The position numbers and the translations under genes were made by a program. This document shows, one piece after another, positions 14,644-24,600 of a stretch of DNA of 30,725 nt. Location: contig DATKZY010000095.1 of NCBI GenBank assembly GCA_035527715.1, positions 1-30,725 on the forward strand, given 5' to 3'. The notes beneath the pieces are model-generated. The model saw only the letters and a list, made by a program, of their open reading frames with translations. It was not told the DNA's origin and made no database searches. Position 1 is the stretch's first letter. Every line of letters starts with the position of its first letter. The stretch is from DSUN01 sp035527715 (GTDB lineage Bacteria > Planctomycetota > PUPC01 > DSUN01).

Positions 14644-17490
14644 ATGAGAGCCTGTCTCCTGCTCTTCCTCATGCCGCTCGTCGCCTCAGCAACCGAGCCG
14701 GCCCACATTGAGAGGAGGGGGCCGGTCGGGCAGATGTCTTCGACCGACGGAACGGCTTTCGTTGACGCCGAGAAGGCGCTGCGCAGGAGGTTCGGGGCAT
14801 CGCTCTCCGCCATCCCCCAGATTGCGATCAGCGCAGCCATCGTGTCTCTGGCGGAGAGCCTGCCGGCCGGCGGGGCCATTGACCTGCCACGCAGCGCGCC
14901 CTGCGGCACCCTTGACTTCCGCCGCGTGGCCGACGACGTGCAGATCACGGGCGGCCACGGCGGGCGACTCGTCCTCGGCGGCGGCCAGAGGGGAATCCAA
15001 CTCGTCTTCCTGGGACTCGACACCGCGATTGAGCGCGGCATCCGCGAGGCGCCGCTGCTGGCCGCGAAGGAGTTCAACGACGTCCGCCTCTTCGACGACG
15101 CCCGGCCGGCGACCCAGCTCCTCGCGCTCTTCTGCACCGGCAGCATCGAGATCAACAACGACATCTGGGGCTGCTCGTGGATCTGCGGCAACAACGCGTT
15201 CGGCAGGAGAACGGTCACGGCGAACGCCCGCGTGGACGACTGCCTCTTCCTCTGGTTCGGCATCAACTGGCCGTTCGCCGACTACAACGCGCACCTGAAG
15301 GAGCCGGGGAAGAACTGGCTGGACAACGCGCAGATGTGGATGAACTGCAAGGGCGGCGGCAGCCACACCCGCATGTACCTGATGGTCGAGACGAACTACG
15401 GGAACCCCGGCCCGGGCGTCCTGCTCGAGAACTGCAAGGGCATGGCCCTCTACCACGGCGCGACCGAGCGGGCGTCGTCGGTCGGCCCGGGCGTCTACTG
15501 GCTGAAGAATTGCGAGGGCGTGCAGCTCGGCGTCCGCCGCATCTTCTGCGCGACGCGGGGCGGCGGCAAGGGCGCCATCCCGACCCACGACATCACCATC
15601 GAGGGCGGCAAGGGCAACGTCCTGCACGTCTTCAGCGGATTCGGCAACGCCCAGCAGGAGTCGTGCGTCAACTCCGACCCCGAGCTTCAGCTCTGGTCGG
15701 CCAGCTTCGACTTCGAGACGAAGGGCCTCGACGGCGACGGCATCCTGGCCTTCTGCGCCACGCCCCACGCCAACACGCCCGAGGGCGACGCGCTCGAGCA
15801 GCTCCGCAAGCGGGCGCCCCAACTCGCAGCGAAGAACCTCCGCGAGCGCGGCATCCCCGCCACCGACGAGAGCAGGAAGCAAATGGAGGCCCTCATCCTG
15901 TCGGGCCGCGACTCGTGGATGCCGATCAACGCCCGACACGAGGTCACCTTCCGATACGGCAAGGACGACCTGACGGCCGGCCTCGCGAGACTCTCGGGCG
16001 GGCGCAAGCTGCCCCCGCCCCCGTCCATCCCCGCCACCAACGCCCCGCGACTGCGGCGGCCGGTCGCCTTCACGCAGGCGCCCGACTTCGGTAAGGCCCT
16101 CCTCGACGCCGGCGCCGACCCGACGGGCAAGAGGCCGAGCGACGACGCATTTGCGAAGCTCATGTATGGGGCAGACAGGAAGAAACTCGACGAGCTTCTC
16201 GACAAGGCGGCCCAAGGCGACGCCGAGGTTCGAGCCGCGCGGGCGAAGAAGGACAAGGAGGCCGAGAAGGCGGCCTGGGCGAAGATCAACGAGGCAGTGG
16301 ATGTCATCCACCCGCCCATCCCCGGCGACAAGCAGGGCCGCCGCATCGCCCGGCCGCGCGTCGAGATCCCGGCCGGCACGTTCCTCCTCACCCGGCCGCT
16401 CGTGCTCGTCGGCTATGGGTCGCTCTGGGGCGCTGGCCCTGACAAGACCATTCTCAAGGCCGGCCCCGACGTGCCCAAGGTGATCGAGCAGCACTCGATG
16501 GGCACCATCGCAGGCCTGGCGGTCGAGGGCGGGCGCGTGGGCCTGGCCATCACGGGCGCCGACCACAACGACCACGTGAGCCCCACCCTCGCCGCCTACG
16601 TCGCCGGGCAGAACTACTTCAACCTCACCTTCCGCGGCCAGACGTTCGCCGGCATCCACGTCGGCACCGACGACCCGGCCATCGCCGGCGGCTCGGAGTT
16701 CGACCAGAACAAGTTCGTGGACCTCCGCTTCCACAACACGGGCGACTACGGCATCTACTTCAACAACGACATGCTCGACAAGTGGCTCTGCCTGCACGGC
16801 GAGTTCGTCGGGCAGAAGCGGGCGGGCATCTCGGCCAGGTTCACCAACCTCATTCACGGCGCCGTCATCGGCTGCACGTTCAGGGACATTGACGGCCCCG
16901 GCCTCGACTTCATGGGCGGCAACCCGCACCTGCCGTTCCGCCCCTACGTCGTGATGGTGGACCAGTGCGATTTCGCCGAGTGCGGCAGCGCCGAACGGCC
17001 CGCCGTGGACTACGGCAATGGCGAGCTGACCTCGTTCACCCGCTGCAAGATCACGACGAAGGGCAAGCGGGTGAAGTGCGGCTTCATCGGTGGTGCACAG
17101 CACTACGAGGACGTGACGGTGGACGTCGCGGTCGCCGACGCCGCGCCGGCGATGCTCCTTCGCGCGGTCCGCCAAGGCGCCACGGCCCGGGCCAACGGCC
17201 ATATCCTCCGCGAGGTCAAGGCTAGCGGACCCGTCGCCTTCCTCAACGATGCCAACGCCCACAACGGCCACTTCCGCAAGGAAATGGAGCGGAAGGGCAA
17301 GGACCCGAACGTCAACTGGGACTGCAATCCCGCCGCGCGCGAGCTGGCCCCGCCGAACGGCTGGGTCCACCCGTTCCTCCTCTACCAGTGCGACCTCGGC
17401 GGGAAGCACTACGACTACTCGCTCCTGAACGTGGACACGACGAGCGGCAAGGTGATCAAGGAGCTTGATCTTTCGCCGCTCACCAAGTAG
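14644..17490 (+). CDS. Secreted right-handed beta-helix (pectate-lyase-like) protein
   Basis: A protein of 948 residues with a signal peptide (about 1-17, MRACLLLFLMPLVASAT). Two right-handed beta-helix regions are suggested: about 70-340 (many short strand-turn units such as VQITGGHGGRLVLGG and VLLENCKGMALYHG) and about 560-900 (VEIPAGTFLLTRPLVLVGYG, typical of the pectate-lyase superfamily entry strand, then repeated turns such as NKFVDLRFHNTGDYGIYF). They are joined by a charged, helical linker at about 507-552 rich in Lys, Glu and Ala. Such proteins are polysaccharide lyases, glycosidases or binding scaffolds; the catalytic residues are not identifiable here. The ribosome site AAGGAGTGA overlaps the upstream stop, indicating coupling to the beta-propeller gene. 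Confidence 0.78.
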   Translation: MRACLLLFLMPLVASATEPAHIERRGPVGQMSSTDGTAFVDAEKALRRRFGASLSAIPQIAISAAIVSLAESLPAGGAIDLPRSAPCGTLDFRRVADDVQITGGHGGRLVLGGGQRGIQLVFLGLDTAIERGIREAPLLAAKEFNDVRLFDDARPATQLLALFCTGSIEINNDIWGCSWICGNNAFGRRTVTANARVDDCLFLWFGINWPFADYNAHLKEPGKNWLDNAQMWMNCKGGGSHTRMYLMVETNYGNPGPGVLLENCKGMALYHGATERASSVGPGVYWLKNCEGVQLGVRRIFCATRGGGKGAIPTHDITIEGGKGNVLHVFSGFGNAQQESCVNSDPELQLWSASFDFETKGLDGDGILAFCATPHANTPEGDALEQLRKRAPQLAAKNLRERGIPATDESRKQMEALILSGRDSWMPINARHEVTFRYGKDDLTAGLARLSGGRKLPPPPSIPATNAPRLRRPVAFTQAPDFGKALLDAGADPTGKRPSDDAFAKLMYGADRKKLDELLDKAAQGDAEVRAARAKKDKEAEKAAWAKINEAVDVIHPPIPGDKQGRRIARPRVEIPAGTFLLTRPLVLVGYGSLWGAGPDKTILKAGPDVPKVIEQHSMGTIAGLAVEGGRVGLAITGADHNDHVSPTLAAYVAGQNYFNLTFRGQTFAGIHVGTDDPAIAGGSEFDQNKFVDLRFHNTGDYGIYFNNDMLDKWLCLHGEFVGQKRAGISARFTNLIHGAVIGCTFRDIDGPGLDFMGGNPHLPFRPYVVMVDQCDFAECGSAERPAVDYGNGELTSFTRCKITTKGKRVKCGFIGGAQHYEDVTVDVAVADAAPAMLLRAVRQGATARANGHILREVKASGPVAFLNDANAHNGHFRKEMERKGKDPNVNWDCNPAARELAPPNGWVHPFLLYQCDLGGKHYDYSLLNVDTTSGKVIKELDLSPLTK

Positions 17491-17533
17491 GGTGTCCCTG
17501 CCTGCACGCGAAACCTTTGTTGGAGTCGCCGCA

Positions 17534-19768
17534 ATGCGCCCGAGCCTGTGTCAAGCGTGCCTCGTCGCCGCCGTGGTCCTCTCCGCACTGACCGCAGCGG
17601 GAATGGAAATCGTGCGCGACGGCCAGCCCGTCGCTGTCATCGTCACCGAGAAGGCCCCTGCGCCCGAAAAGGGCGGCCGAAGACGCGGCGAGTGGGACGA
17701 CGCGGGCGCGGCCAAGGTGCTCGTGGACTGGGTGAAGAAGATGAGCGACGCCGAACTGCCCGTCGCCGACGCCGCCCCCGCGGGGAAGCCGGCCATCTAC
17801 GTCGGCGCCGCCGCGGTGAAGGCCGGCCTCAAGCTCGACGACATCAAGAGCCCGACGAACGAGGGGATGCGCGTCGTGTGCGACGGCGACCGCGTGCTCC
17901 TCGCAGGCCAGTGCGGCGCGGCCACCGTCAAGGCCGCCTGCCGATTCCTCGAAGAGCTCGGCTGCCGCTACTTCATGGACGAGCCAATCGGCGAAGTCTA
18001 CCCCCGAACCAAGGCCATCAGCGTCGGCAAGCTCGACATCACCGACCAGCCCGGCTTCCTCTACCGCTCGATCTGGGGCTCCCAGTGGAGCGGCAACTCG
18101 CTCTGGAAGGTGTGGAACGGCGCCGGCGGCCTCGGCATGGGCATGGGACACTCCTGGGGCGGCTACGTGCGCAAAAACCTATTCGACACCCACCCCGACT
18201 ACTTCCCCATGCGCCTCGACAAGCGCGTCCAGAGCGAATGGCTGTGCACGTCGAACCCCGAGCTGCGCAAGCTCTTCGCCGAGAACCTGCTGAAGGCCAT
18301 CGAGGGCGGCGCGACAAACCCCTCCATCTCGCCGCCCGACGGCACGACCTACTGCCAGTGCCCCGCCTGCAAGGCCCAGGACGACCCGAAGTCGCTCGAG
18401 CCGTCATCCGGCGCGGTGAACATGACCAACCGCTACTGCGATTTCTTCGACTTCCTCGGCAAGCAGGTGGCCGCGAAGCACCCCGAATCCATCCTGAGCT
18501 TCTACGCCTACGCCGACTACACGCAGCCGCCGACGCGCAAGGAGAAGCTCCCGCCCAACCTGTGCACCTGGATCGCCCCCATCCGCTATTGCCGCTACCA
18601 CCGCATCGGCCACCCCGGCTGCCCGAGCCGCACCCAGCTCGCCGAGCTCCTCGACGGCTGGGCCGCCGTCGCCTCCAAGATCGGCTACCGCACCTACAAC
18701 TTCAACCTCGCCGAGTGCTGCGTCCCCTTCTTCATGTACTCCGTCTGGAAGCACGACATTCCCTTCCTCAAGTCCAAGGGCTGCGTCGGCATCAACCTCG
18801 AGTCGCTGGAGAACTGGGAAATCTACGGCCCGCACCTCTACCTCAGCATCCGCCTCGCCTACAGCCCCGACGCCGATGCCGCGGCCATCATGGACGACTA
18901 TTTCGCCCGCTTCTACGGCCCCAAGGCCGGCCCCCTCATGAAGCAGTACTGGATGGCCATTGACGACGCCTTCGACAAGCTCAAATGCCACTCCGGCTGC
19001 TTCTTCGCCGTCCACCTCATCTACACGCCCGAGTTCCTGGCGAAGACGAAGGCCCTCCTCGACCAGGCCGCCCAGGCCGCCAAGGGCGACGCCGCCTACG
19101 CCGCCCGCGTCGGCCTCCACACCGAGGGCTGGAGGAACGCCGCCGAGTTCCTCGCGGTCCGCGACGCGATGAACAGAGGCGACTTCGCCGAGGCCAAGAA
19201 GCTCTACGACGCCCTCTACGCCCGCAACGAGGCCGAGCAGAAGAAGGGCTACGGCAACCACTACACGCTCATCTACCTCAAGCGCTTCGTCGCCACCCAC
19301 GTGAACGCCGGCGCCGCCGCCACGGCCCCGCCCGCCAAGCTCCTCGCCGTCCTCCCCGACCAGTGGCGCCTGGCCTATGACAAAGAGGACGAAGGCGTGC
19401 AGAAGGGCTACGTGAAGCCCGATTTCGACGATTCGCAGTGGAAGCCTGTCGCCACCTACAGCAACACCCTCGACGCCCAGGGCCTGCCCGACCTGAAGAC
19501 CATCCTGTGGTATCGCACGAAGTTCCAGGTGCCCGAGAAGCACGGCAAGCTGTCGCTCTTCTTCACCGAGGTGGACGGCAACTCGATCGTCTACGTCAAC
19601 GGCAAGGAGACCGAGGCGGGCAAGAAGCGCGCCCCCTTCGAGATAGACATCACCGCCGTCGCCAAGTCGGGCGAGAACGTCGTTGCCGTGCGCGTGGACC
19701 ACTCCAGGATCACCGAGCTCTTCCTCGGCGGCATCATCCGTCCCGTCCTCCTCGTCGAGCGGCCTTGA
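17534..19768 (+). CDS. Secreted DUF4838 glycoside-hydrolase-like protein
   Basis: A protein of 744 residues with a signal peptide (about 1-23). About 20-160 resembles the GH20/alpha-glucuronidase N-terminal domain (VLVDWVKKMSDAELPV, ATVKAACRFLEELGCRYFM). The DUF4838 region follows: THPDYFPMRLDKRV, a WLCTSNPEL block, SISPPDGTTYCQCPACKAQD with its paired cysteines, then TIM-barrel strands such as SFYAYADYTQPP. About 610-744 is a jelly-roll like the sugar-binding domain of GH2 enzymes (ILWYRTKFQVPEKHGKLSLF, DGNSIVYVNGKE). DUF4838 proteins are predicted glycosidases of uncertain specificity. The ATG at 17534 is chosen for GGAG eight bases upstream and the signal peptide; a frame to 17465 overlaps the previous gene. 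It is the last gene of the operon, 43 nt after the beta-helix gene. Confidence 0.85.
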   Translation: MRPSLCQACLVAAVVLSALTAAGMEIVRDGQPVAVIVTEKAPAPEKGGRRRGEWDDAGAAKVLVDWVKKMSDAELPVADAAPAGKPAIYVGAAAVKAGLKLDDIKSPTNEGMRVVCDGDRVLLAGQCGAATVKAACRFLEELGCRYFMDEPIGEVYPRTKAISVGKLDITDQPGFLYRSIWGSQWSGNSLWKVWNGAGGLGMGMGHSWGGYVRKNLFDTHPDYFPMRLDKRVQSEWLCTSNPELRKLFAENLLKAIEGGATNPSISPPDGTTYCQCPACKAQDDPKSLEPSSGAVNMTNRYCDFFDFLGKQVAAKHPESILSFYAYADYTQPPTRKEKLPPNLCTWIAPIRYCRYHRIGHPGCPSRTQLAELLDGWAAVASKIGYRTYNFNLAECCVPFFMYSVWKHDIPFLKSKGCVGINLESLENWEIYGPHLYLSIRLAYSPDADAAAIMDDYFARFYGPKAGPLMKQYWMAIDDAFDKLKCHSGCFFAVHLIYTPEFLAKTKALLDQAAQAAKGDAAYAARVGLHTEGWRNAAEFLAVRDAMNRGDFAEAKKLYDALYARNEAEQKKGYGNHYTLIYLKRFVATHVNAGAAATAPPAKLLAVLPDQWRLAYDKEDEGVQKGYVKPDFDDSQWKPVATYSNTLDAQGLPDLKTILWYRTKFQVPEKHGKLSLFFTEVDGNSIVYVNGKETEAGKKRAPFEIDITAVAKSGENVVAVRVDHSRITELFLGGIIRPVLLVERP

Positions 19769-19795
19769 CCGAGCAGAGCCAGAGAGAAGCTGCCC

Positions 19796-19990
19796 GCGAA
19801 ACACGCGAAACGACGCGAAGCAGAAGATCTCACCACAGAGGGCACGGAGGGGCACAGAGAACCAAAGCCGCGGAGCACCACGAATCCACACGAAACGGGG
19901 AAGTCCACCACGGATTGCCCGGCCCCCTACGTCTGTGCGATCCGTGGTCGCTACCCTACTCTCTACGCACTCCGCCGGCTCTGCGCGCTC
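19796..19990. repeat. Degenerate tandem tracts and a 9-bp hairpin after the polysaccharide operon
   Basis: This non-coding stretch is a string of decayed short repeats: CGCGAAAC-type units near 19796-19818, CACAGAGGG/CACGGAGGG 9-nt units near 19832-19862, and CTCCGCCGG/CTCTGCGCG/CTCTGCGTG 9-nt units near 19970-19996. Between them ACCACGGAT (19907-19915) and ATCCGTGGT (19940-19948) form a perfect 9-bp inverted repeat. No gene is seen in the 570-nt gap 19769-20338. Confidence 0.55.
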
Positions 19991-20050
19991 TGCGTGAGAC
20001 TCTTCTCTCCTGATTCGCGGCGGTCCGAGCGATGCGCTGGCGGGGCGAAG

Positions 20051-20078
20051 TCGGTTTTCGGTGCTCGGTGTTCGGGGT
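20051..20078. repeat. TCGGTNT heptad array
   Basis: TCGGTTT, TCGGTGC, TCGGTGT and TCGGGGT run without interruption at exact 7-nt period. The same heptad family makes the arms of the inverted repeat at 28352-28484, more than 8 kb away. Confidence 0.7.
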
Positions 20079-20130
20079 TTCGACCGACCTGTCCGCGCCC
20101 ACCCGGAGCGGCCCACCCAGGCGCCCCCCA

Positions 20131-20170
20131 CTAGGCGCTCACCCCCCATTGCGCACACGTGAGCGCCTAG
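20131..20170. repeat. CTAG-ended palindrome, copy 1
   Basis: CTAGGCGCTCAC (20131-20142) pairs perfectly with GTGAGCGCCTAG (20159-20170), a 12-bp stem with a 16-nt loop. It begins and ends with CTAG. A second copy with the same arms lies 95 nt downstream. Confidence 0.85.
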
Positions 20171-20265
20171 CGCAACTAGCCGGCTGCGTGGGACTCTCCA
20201 CCGGCTGTAACCTTCGGCAGAGTGGGCTCTTACGGCTATCATGGCACTGGCTCAGCCGCCCCCTG

Positions 20266-20305
20266 CTAGGCGCTCACCCCCCCTGGTGCACGGGTGAGCG
20301 CCTAG
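20266..20305. repeat. CTAG-ended palindrome, copy 2
   Basis: CTAGGCGCTCACCC (20266-20279) pairs perfectly with GGGTGAGCGCCTAG (20292-20305), a 14-bp stem with a 12-nt loop; CCTG/CAGG outside can extend it past one bulge. It is the same 40-nt length as copy 1. It lies 33 nt beyond the stop of the minus-strand ARPP-1 gene, in a convergent gap, so it could end transcripts, though no T-run follows. Confidence 0.85.
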
Positions 20306-20338
20306 GCAGGAGGGAGACGGCGGACGGCCGACCGGGCG

Positions 20339-21397
20339 TCACCGCTCGCGCGGCTGGGGCACGGGCATGGGCTCGATGGGGATGGGGCGCGGCGGAGGCA
20401 GGATGCGATAGCCGGGGGTGGCGTGTAAGTGCAGGACTGCGTTGCGGTTGAGGAGCGCGGCGCCCTCGACGCCCGAGCCGCTGAAGCCGAGGGAGCTGCC
20501 GGCCCCAGGCGTGCCCTCGCGGCGGAAGCGGGCGGAGTAGATGCGGGCCATGAAGTCGCGCGCGTGCTCCTGGCGGAAGACGGGCGGGCGGATGCGCTCG
20601 AAGCGGCCCACGCAGTCGAAGGCATAGGAGTCCACCAGCTTGTCGCGTAACCTGAAGAACAGCCTTGGGTTGCAGAAGGCGTCGGCGCCCACGATCTGGC
20701 CGCCCTGTGCGACGACGCAGCCGACGATTCGGGGCCGCCACACGCGGCGGAAGGCGTCGCGGTAGGCGTCGAGTTCGCGGGCGACGGCGGGGCTGCCGGC
20801 CACGGCCTCGTAGTCCCTGGTGGCGGATTCGACGCGGAAGCGGCGCTGCTCGCCCTCGACCTGGTCCCACACCTCTGCCTGAGGGGCGCCAGCCATCGCG
20901 CGTTGACGTAAAGCATAGTTGGATAGGTACTTGCCGCTGCCAAACCGCGACTGGTCGCCGCCGATCCAGCGGCCCTTCTCGACGCAGTAGGTGGGCACGG
21001 TGACGCGGGTGTCGGGGGCGATGAGGACGTCGTGGCGGACCATGCGGTTCTGCTTGCCGCCGCCGATGACCTCGCCGGCCATCACGAAGACCCACTGGTG
21101 GCGGGAGGAGTTCTCCATCGTGACGCGTTCGACGGTGCCGCTGTCGAAGATTCGCAGGACGCCCTGGCGGAGGGCGTCGTCGAGGGTCGTGTAGTCCGTA
21201 TCGTCTTCGCTCCCACGGAGTTCGAGCGCGAAGATGGTGAGGCCGCGGAAGTGCTCGGGGGCGTGGACGAGGAGGCGGCCCAGGAAGCGCGTGACCTCGT
21301 TCTCGGGGTGATCGGCCTCGCCCTGGGCGGCTGCGAGGGCGGGCATGAGGCCGAGCAGGGCGAGGACGGACAGCGGAACTCGGCTGGTCTGTCGCAT
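20339..21397 (-). CDS. Exported ARPP-1 / DUF6569-type protein
   Basis: A protein of 352 residues with a signal peptide (about 1-25, MRQTSRVPLSVLALLGLMPALAAAQG). The rest matches the ARPP-1 family (DUF6569): LTIFALELR, TTLDDALRQGVLRI, SGTVERVTMENSSRHQWVFV, then the diagnostic GEVIGGGKQNRMVRHDVLI and TVPTYCVEKGRW blocks. The family takes its name from association with ADP-ribosylglycohydrolase and rhodanese-phosphatase proteins; its activity is not known to me. ATG at 21397 is chosen because GGAG lies eight bases upstream; the GTG nine bases earlier has no such spacing. The C-terminus is a proline-rich tail (about 333-350). Only a weak promoter (TGAACA, 17 bp, TCTAAA) is visible. It diverges from the 1522-residue gene. 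Confidence 0.78.
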   Translation of the reverse strand: MRQTSRVPLSVLALLGLMPALAAAQGEADHPENEVTRFLGRLLVHAPEHFRGLTIFALELRGSEDDTDYTTLDDALRQGVLRIFDSGTVERVTMENSSRHQWVFVMAGEVIGGGKQNRMVRHDVLIAPDTRVTVPTYCVEKGRWIGGDQSRFGSGKYLSNYALRQRAMAGAPQAEVWDQVEGEQRRFRVESATRDYEAVAGSPAVARELDAYRDAFRRVWRPRIVGCVVAQGGQIVGADAFCNPRLFFRLRDKLVDSYAFDCVGRFERIRPPVFRQEHARDFMARIYSARFRREGTPGAGSSLGFSGSGVEGAALLNRNAVLHLHATPGYRILPPPRPIPIEPMPVPQPRER

Positions 21398-21523
21398 GGC
21401 TTTCACTCCGGCGGGGTGAGCGAATCCTCAGGCTGGACCTTCCCCTACAGGTTTAGACGCAGTTCCGGTCGAGTTGTTCACCGGTCCGAATGTAACGGGA
21501 GTGTAAAGACGCGAAAATGCACC

Positions 21524-21552
21524 TTGCGCGACGGGACTCGGCTTGATAGGAT
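21524..21552 (+). promoter_or_regulatory. Predicted promoter of the large envelope gene pair
   Basis: TTGCGC (21524-21529) and TAGGAT (21547-21552) are 17 bp apart. The -35 box equals that of the minus-strand promoter at 5372-5400. The leader would be about 50 nt and ends in a CCCCCGGGGG palindrome (21594-21603) that overlaps the ribosome site. Confidence 0.45.
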
Positions 21553-21608
21553 CAGGAAGTCACACGAGCGGCTGAATCCACAAGGCATCCCGACCCCCGG
21601 GGGCTGCT

Positions 21609-24600
21609 GTGAGCATCCGAGCATACTGCGTGGCGGCTCTCGCGCTGGTCGGCGCCCGGGCGTGGTGCGCGGATGTCCCCGAGCCAGTGGACCGCGAGGC
21701 GATCATCCAGGAGATGCTCGACCGCTCGCGGCTGCTGGAGGACGCGCAGTTCCGCGTGGCCCGGTCCGTCTACGAGCGCTACGTGCGCGAGGCGTTGGAG
21801 CCGGCCAAGGCGCGGCCCGCCCCCGTGGCGATGATCGCCGATGAGGGCGTCTACGCCCTGAGCCTGCCGGCCGACCGCAAGCCGTTGCTGGCCGCGACGC
21901 TGCGGCTGCACGTCTTCAACCCCGAACAATGCGCGAGCGTGCCCGTGCTTTCCGCGGCGTGGGCGTGGGAGGACGTCCAGGTGAACGGCCAGCCGGCCAG
22001 GCTGGCGAGCGACAAGGGCTGGCTGCGCCTGTCGGCGACCGCGGCCGGGCCGCACGTGGTGACCGCGCGCGTAGCCCTGCGCGAGGCGACGGCCTCCGGC
22101 GGGGCGCTGAGGCTGGACGTCCCGCGCACCGTGCGGACGCTGGTGGCGGTGGATTCGCCAGGCGCGTGGGAGTTCGCGCTCGAGGGGGCGGCGCAGACGC
22201 TCCGGGGGGCGGCGGAGGGCACGCAAGGACAGTTGGCGGTCAGCCCGCGGAATCGCCTCGACGTGACGTATGGGCCAGTGCTCCCCGTGACGGAGCGCCC
22301 GCCGCGGTACGCTGTGAGAGGCGACGTGGCGTGGAACCTCGACTCCGCGTTGCAGCAGGTGACGGCCGCCCTGGACGTGGGAATCATGGGCGGAGCGACG
22401 GAACGGCTCGAGCTGTCGCTCCCCCTGACCGCCGAGCGCGTGAGCGTGTCCGGGCCGGACGTGCGGGAGGCTCAGGTGACCGGCGGCAAGGCCACGATCT
22501 TCTTGCGCGGCAAGGTGCGCGAGCGGACGCGGCTGCGGGTGAGCTACGAGATGCCGCTCGCCAAGGAGGGCATGCAGCGGCTCGACCCGCCCGCGCTCGC
22601 CGATGGGCACTGGGCCGGCGGCACGCTCGTCGTGAGCAACTCCGCCGGCGGCGTCGAGGTGCTCCCCGGCACGCTCAGCGGCCTGCGGCAGACGGCGATC
22701 GCCGACGCAGCGGAGGCGGCTCGCGCCCTGGCCGTCGGCACGCCCGCGGTCGCCTGCGAGATCGCGGGGCGGAGCTGGACCGCCGAGGTCGAGCTGCTCA
22801 ACCTCGCCGAGTTCGCGCTCAAGGAGTCCATCGCAGACCTCGCGCACTACGAGCTGCTCTTCCGCGACGACGGGATGCTGCTGTGCAAGGCAAGCTACGA
22901 GATCCGCAACCGAGCCCGCCAGTTCCTCCGCCTCGAGCTGCCGCGCGGCGCGACCGTGCTCCAGGCCCGCGTGAACGAGGAGCCGAAGCCCCTCACCCCC
23001 GCGCCCGACGCGCGGGACACCTACCTCGTCCCCCTCGTCCGCTCGGTCGCGAGTGTCCAGGGTCTTGTCACGTTCCCCGTGGACGTGGTGTTCCTTTGCC
23101 GCATCGAGGGGCTGGGTCGCCGTGGCGATGTGGGGCTGCCGCTGCCGAGGATTGACCTGCCCATCGCCTACGCCTGGTGCGAGGCGTCCGTGCCCGAGGG
23201 GATGCGGGTGCGGAGGTGGACCGGCCCGCTGGCGAAGGTGGACCGCTACTCGAACGAGACGGCCACGGCCTCGCTCGACTACGGCCTGGGCATGGCCGCC
23301 GAGGGCTACAAGCCCAAGGAACGCCCCATCCCGCCACAAGTGCTCATTGTGGACACGTCGGAGTCAACGGCAAGACCGGACGAGAAGCCGAAGCCCAAGG
23401 CGGAGCCGGAGCCGGCGAAGCTGCCGCCGCCTCCGCCCAAGACTCCACGGCCTCGATCGAGCGGCGGTGGGCTGCTCGGCATCCTGAGGCCGAGAGGGAC
23501 GACGACCCCCGAAGCCCCCGCGGTCCAACCGCCCGCCGAGCAGCCGCCGCAGAACCAGGACGGGCAAATCGAGGACACCACCGTCGAGGACATCCCGCAG
23601 TCCAGCCTCTCGAACAAGCTGCTCCTCGGGCGGAACTACTATCGTGCCGGCAAGGAGTCCTATGAGAAGGGCGACTACGCGAACGCGGCGAAGAGCCTCG
23701 AACAGGCCATCGCACTGAACCCGAAGTCGCAGGACGCCTTCAACGCCAGCAAGCTCCTGGGGAACATCAAACTCGTCCAGCCCGGCCAGGCAGGAGCCCA
23801 GCCGCTGTTCAAGTCCCAGGCCGAGAAGGTGGCGGGCATCCAAGTCAAGAAACAGGTCAAGGCGGGCCTGAAGTCCCTCGAACAGCAGCAGCAGGAGTTC
23901 CTTGAGAAGGGTCTCAAAGCGGCCGAGGAAGGGCGCAAGAGCGAGGCCCAGGCCCAGTTGGGCGCGGCCGAAGCCCTCGGCGAGCAGCTCACTGCGCAGG
24001 GCGCGAACAAGGAAGAGGTCGAGTCGCGGCTAAAGAACGCGAAGGGAACGCTCCATGCCCTGCGCAAGCAGGAGAAGGCTCAGGTCGAGGGGCTCTACAA
24101 GAAGGTCGAGGAACTGAAGGGCAAGGGCCGCTACGACGAAGCGCTCAAGCACGCGAAGGAGATCCAGAAGCTCGACACCGGCGGCGGGTTCGGCGGCGGG
24201 AAGGCGAATCTCCAGACCGAGATCGAGGAGCTGGCCGTCGAGGCGACGAAACAGAAGGCCCAGCAACTCGTCCAGCACCGCGCCAATGAGCCGGTGGCCG
24301 AACAAGCTCAGGGACAGGTCACCAAGCGCCTCAGCGATCTCCAGGAGGGTTGGGATGTGGCAAACGGCCCCGCCGCCAGCCCGGGCGAGGGCGGCCAGGG
24401 GCGCGGCATCTACTCCGGCCGGGTGCCGGGCCGGGAGGATGGGGAGAAGCGCCGCGAAGGCGCCGAGAAGGGGGCCCCGCGCCTCGTCCAACAGCAGGCA
24501 GAACGGGTGGATCGCCTGGCGCAACGCCAAGAGGAGATCAGGAGAGTCGTGAAGGAGCCTGTCAGGCCGAGGGGGGAGCGCTGGGGGACGACAGCAAGGC

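Noticed and set aside
21032..21844. 270-codon plus-strand frame spanning the ARPP-1 gene and the start of the 1522-residue gene
   Set aside because: It runs antisense to the recognised ARPP-1 gene, crosses the predicted promoter and has no domain.
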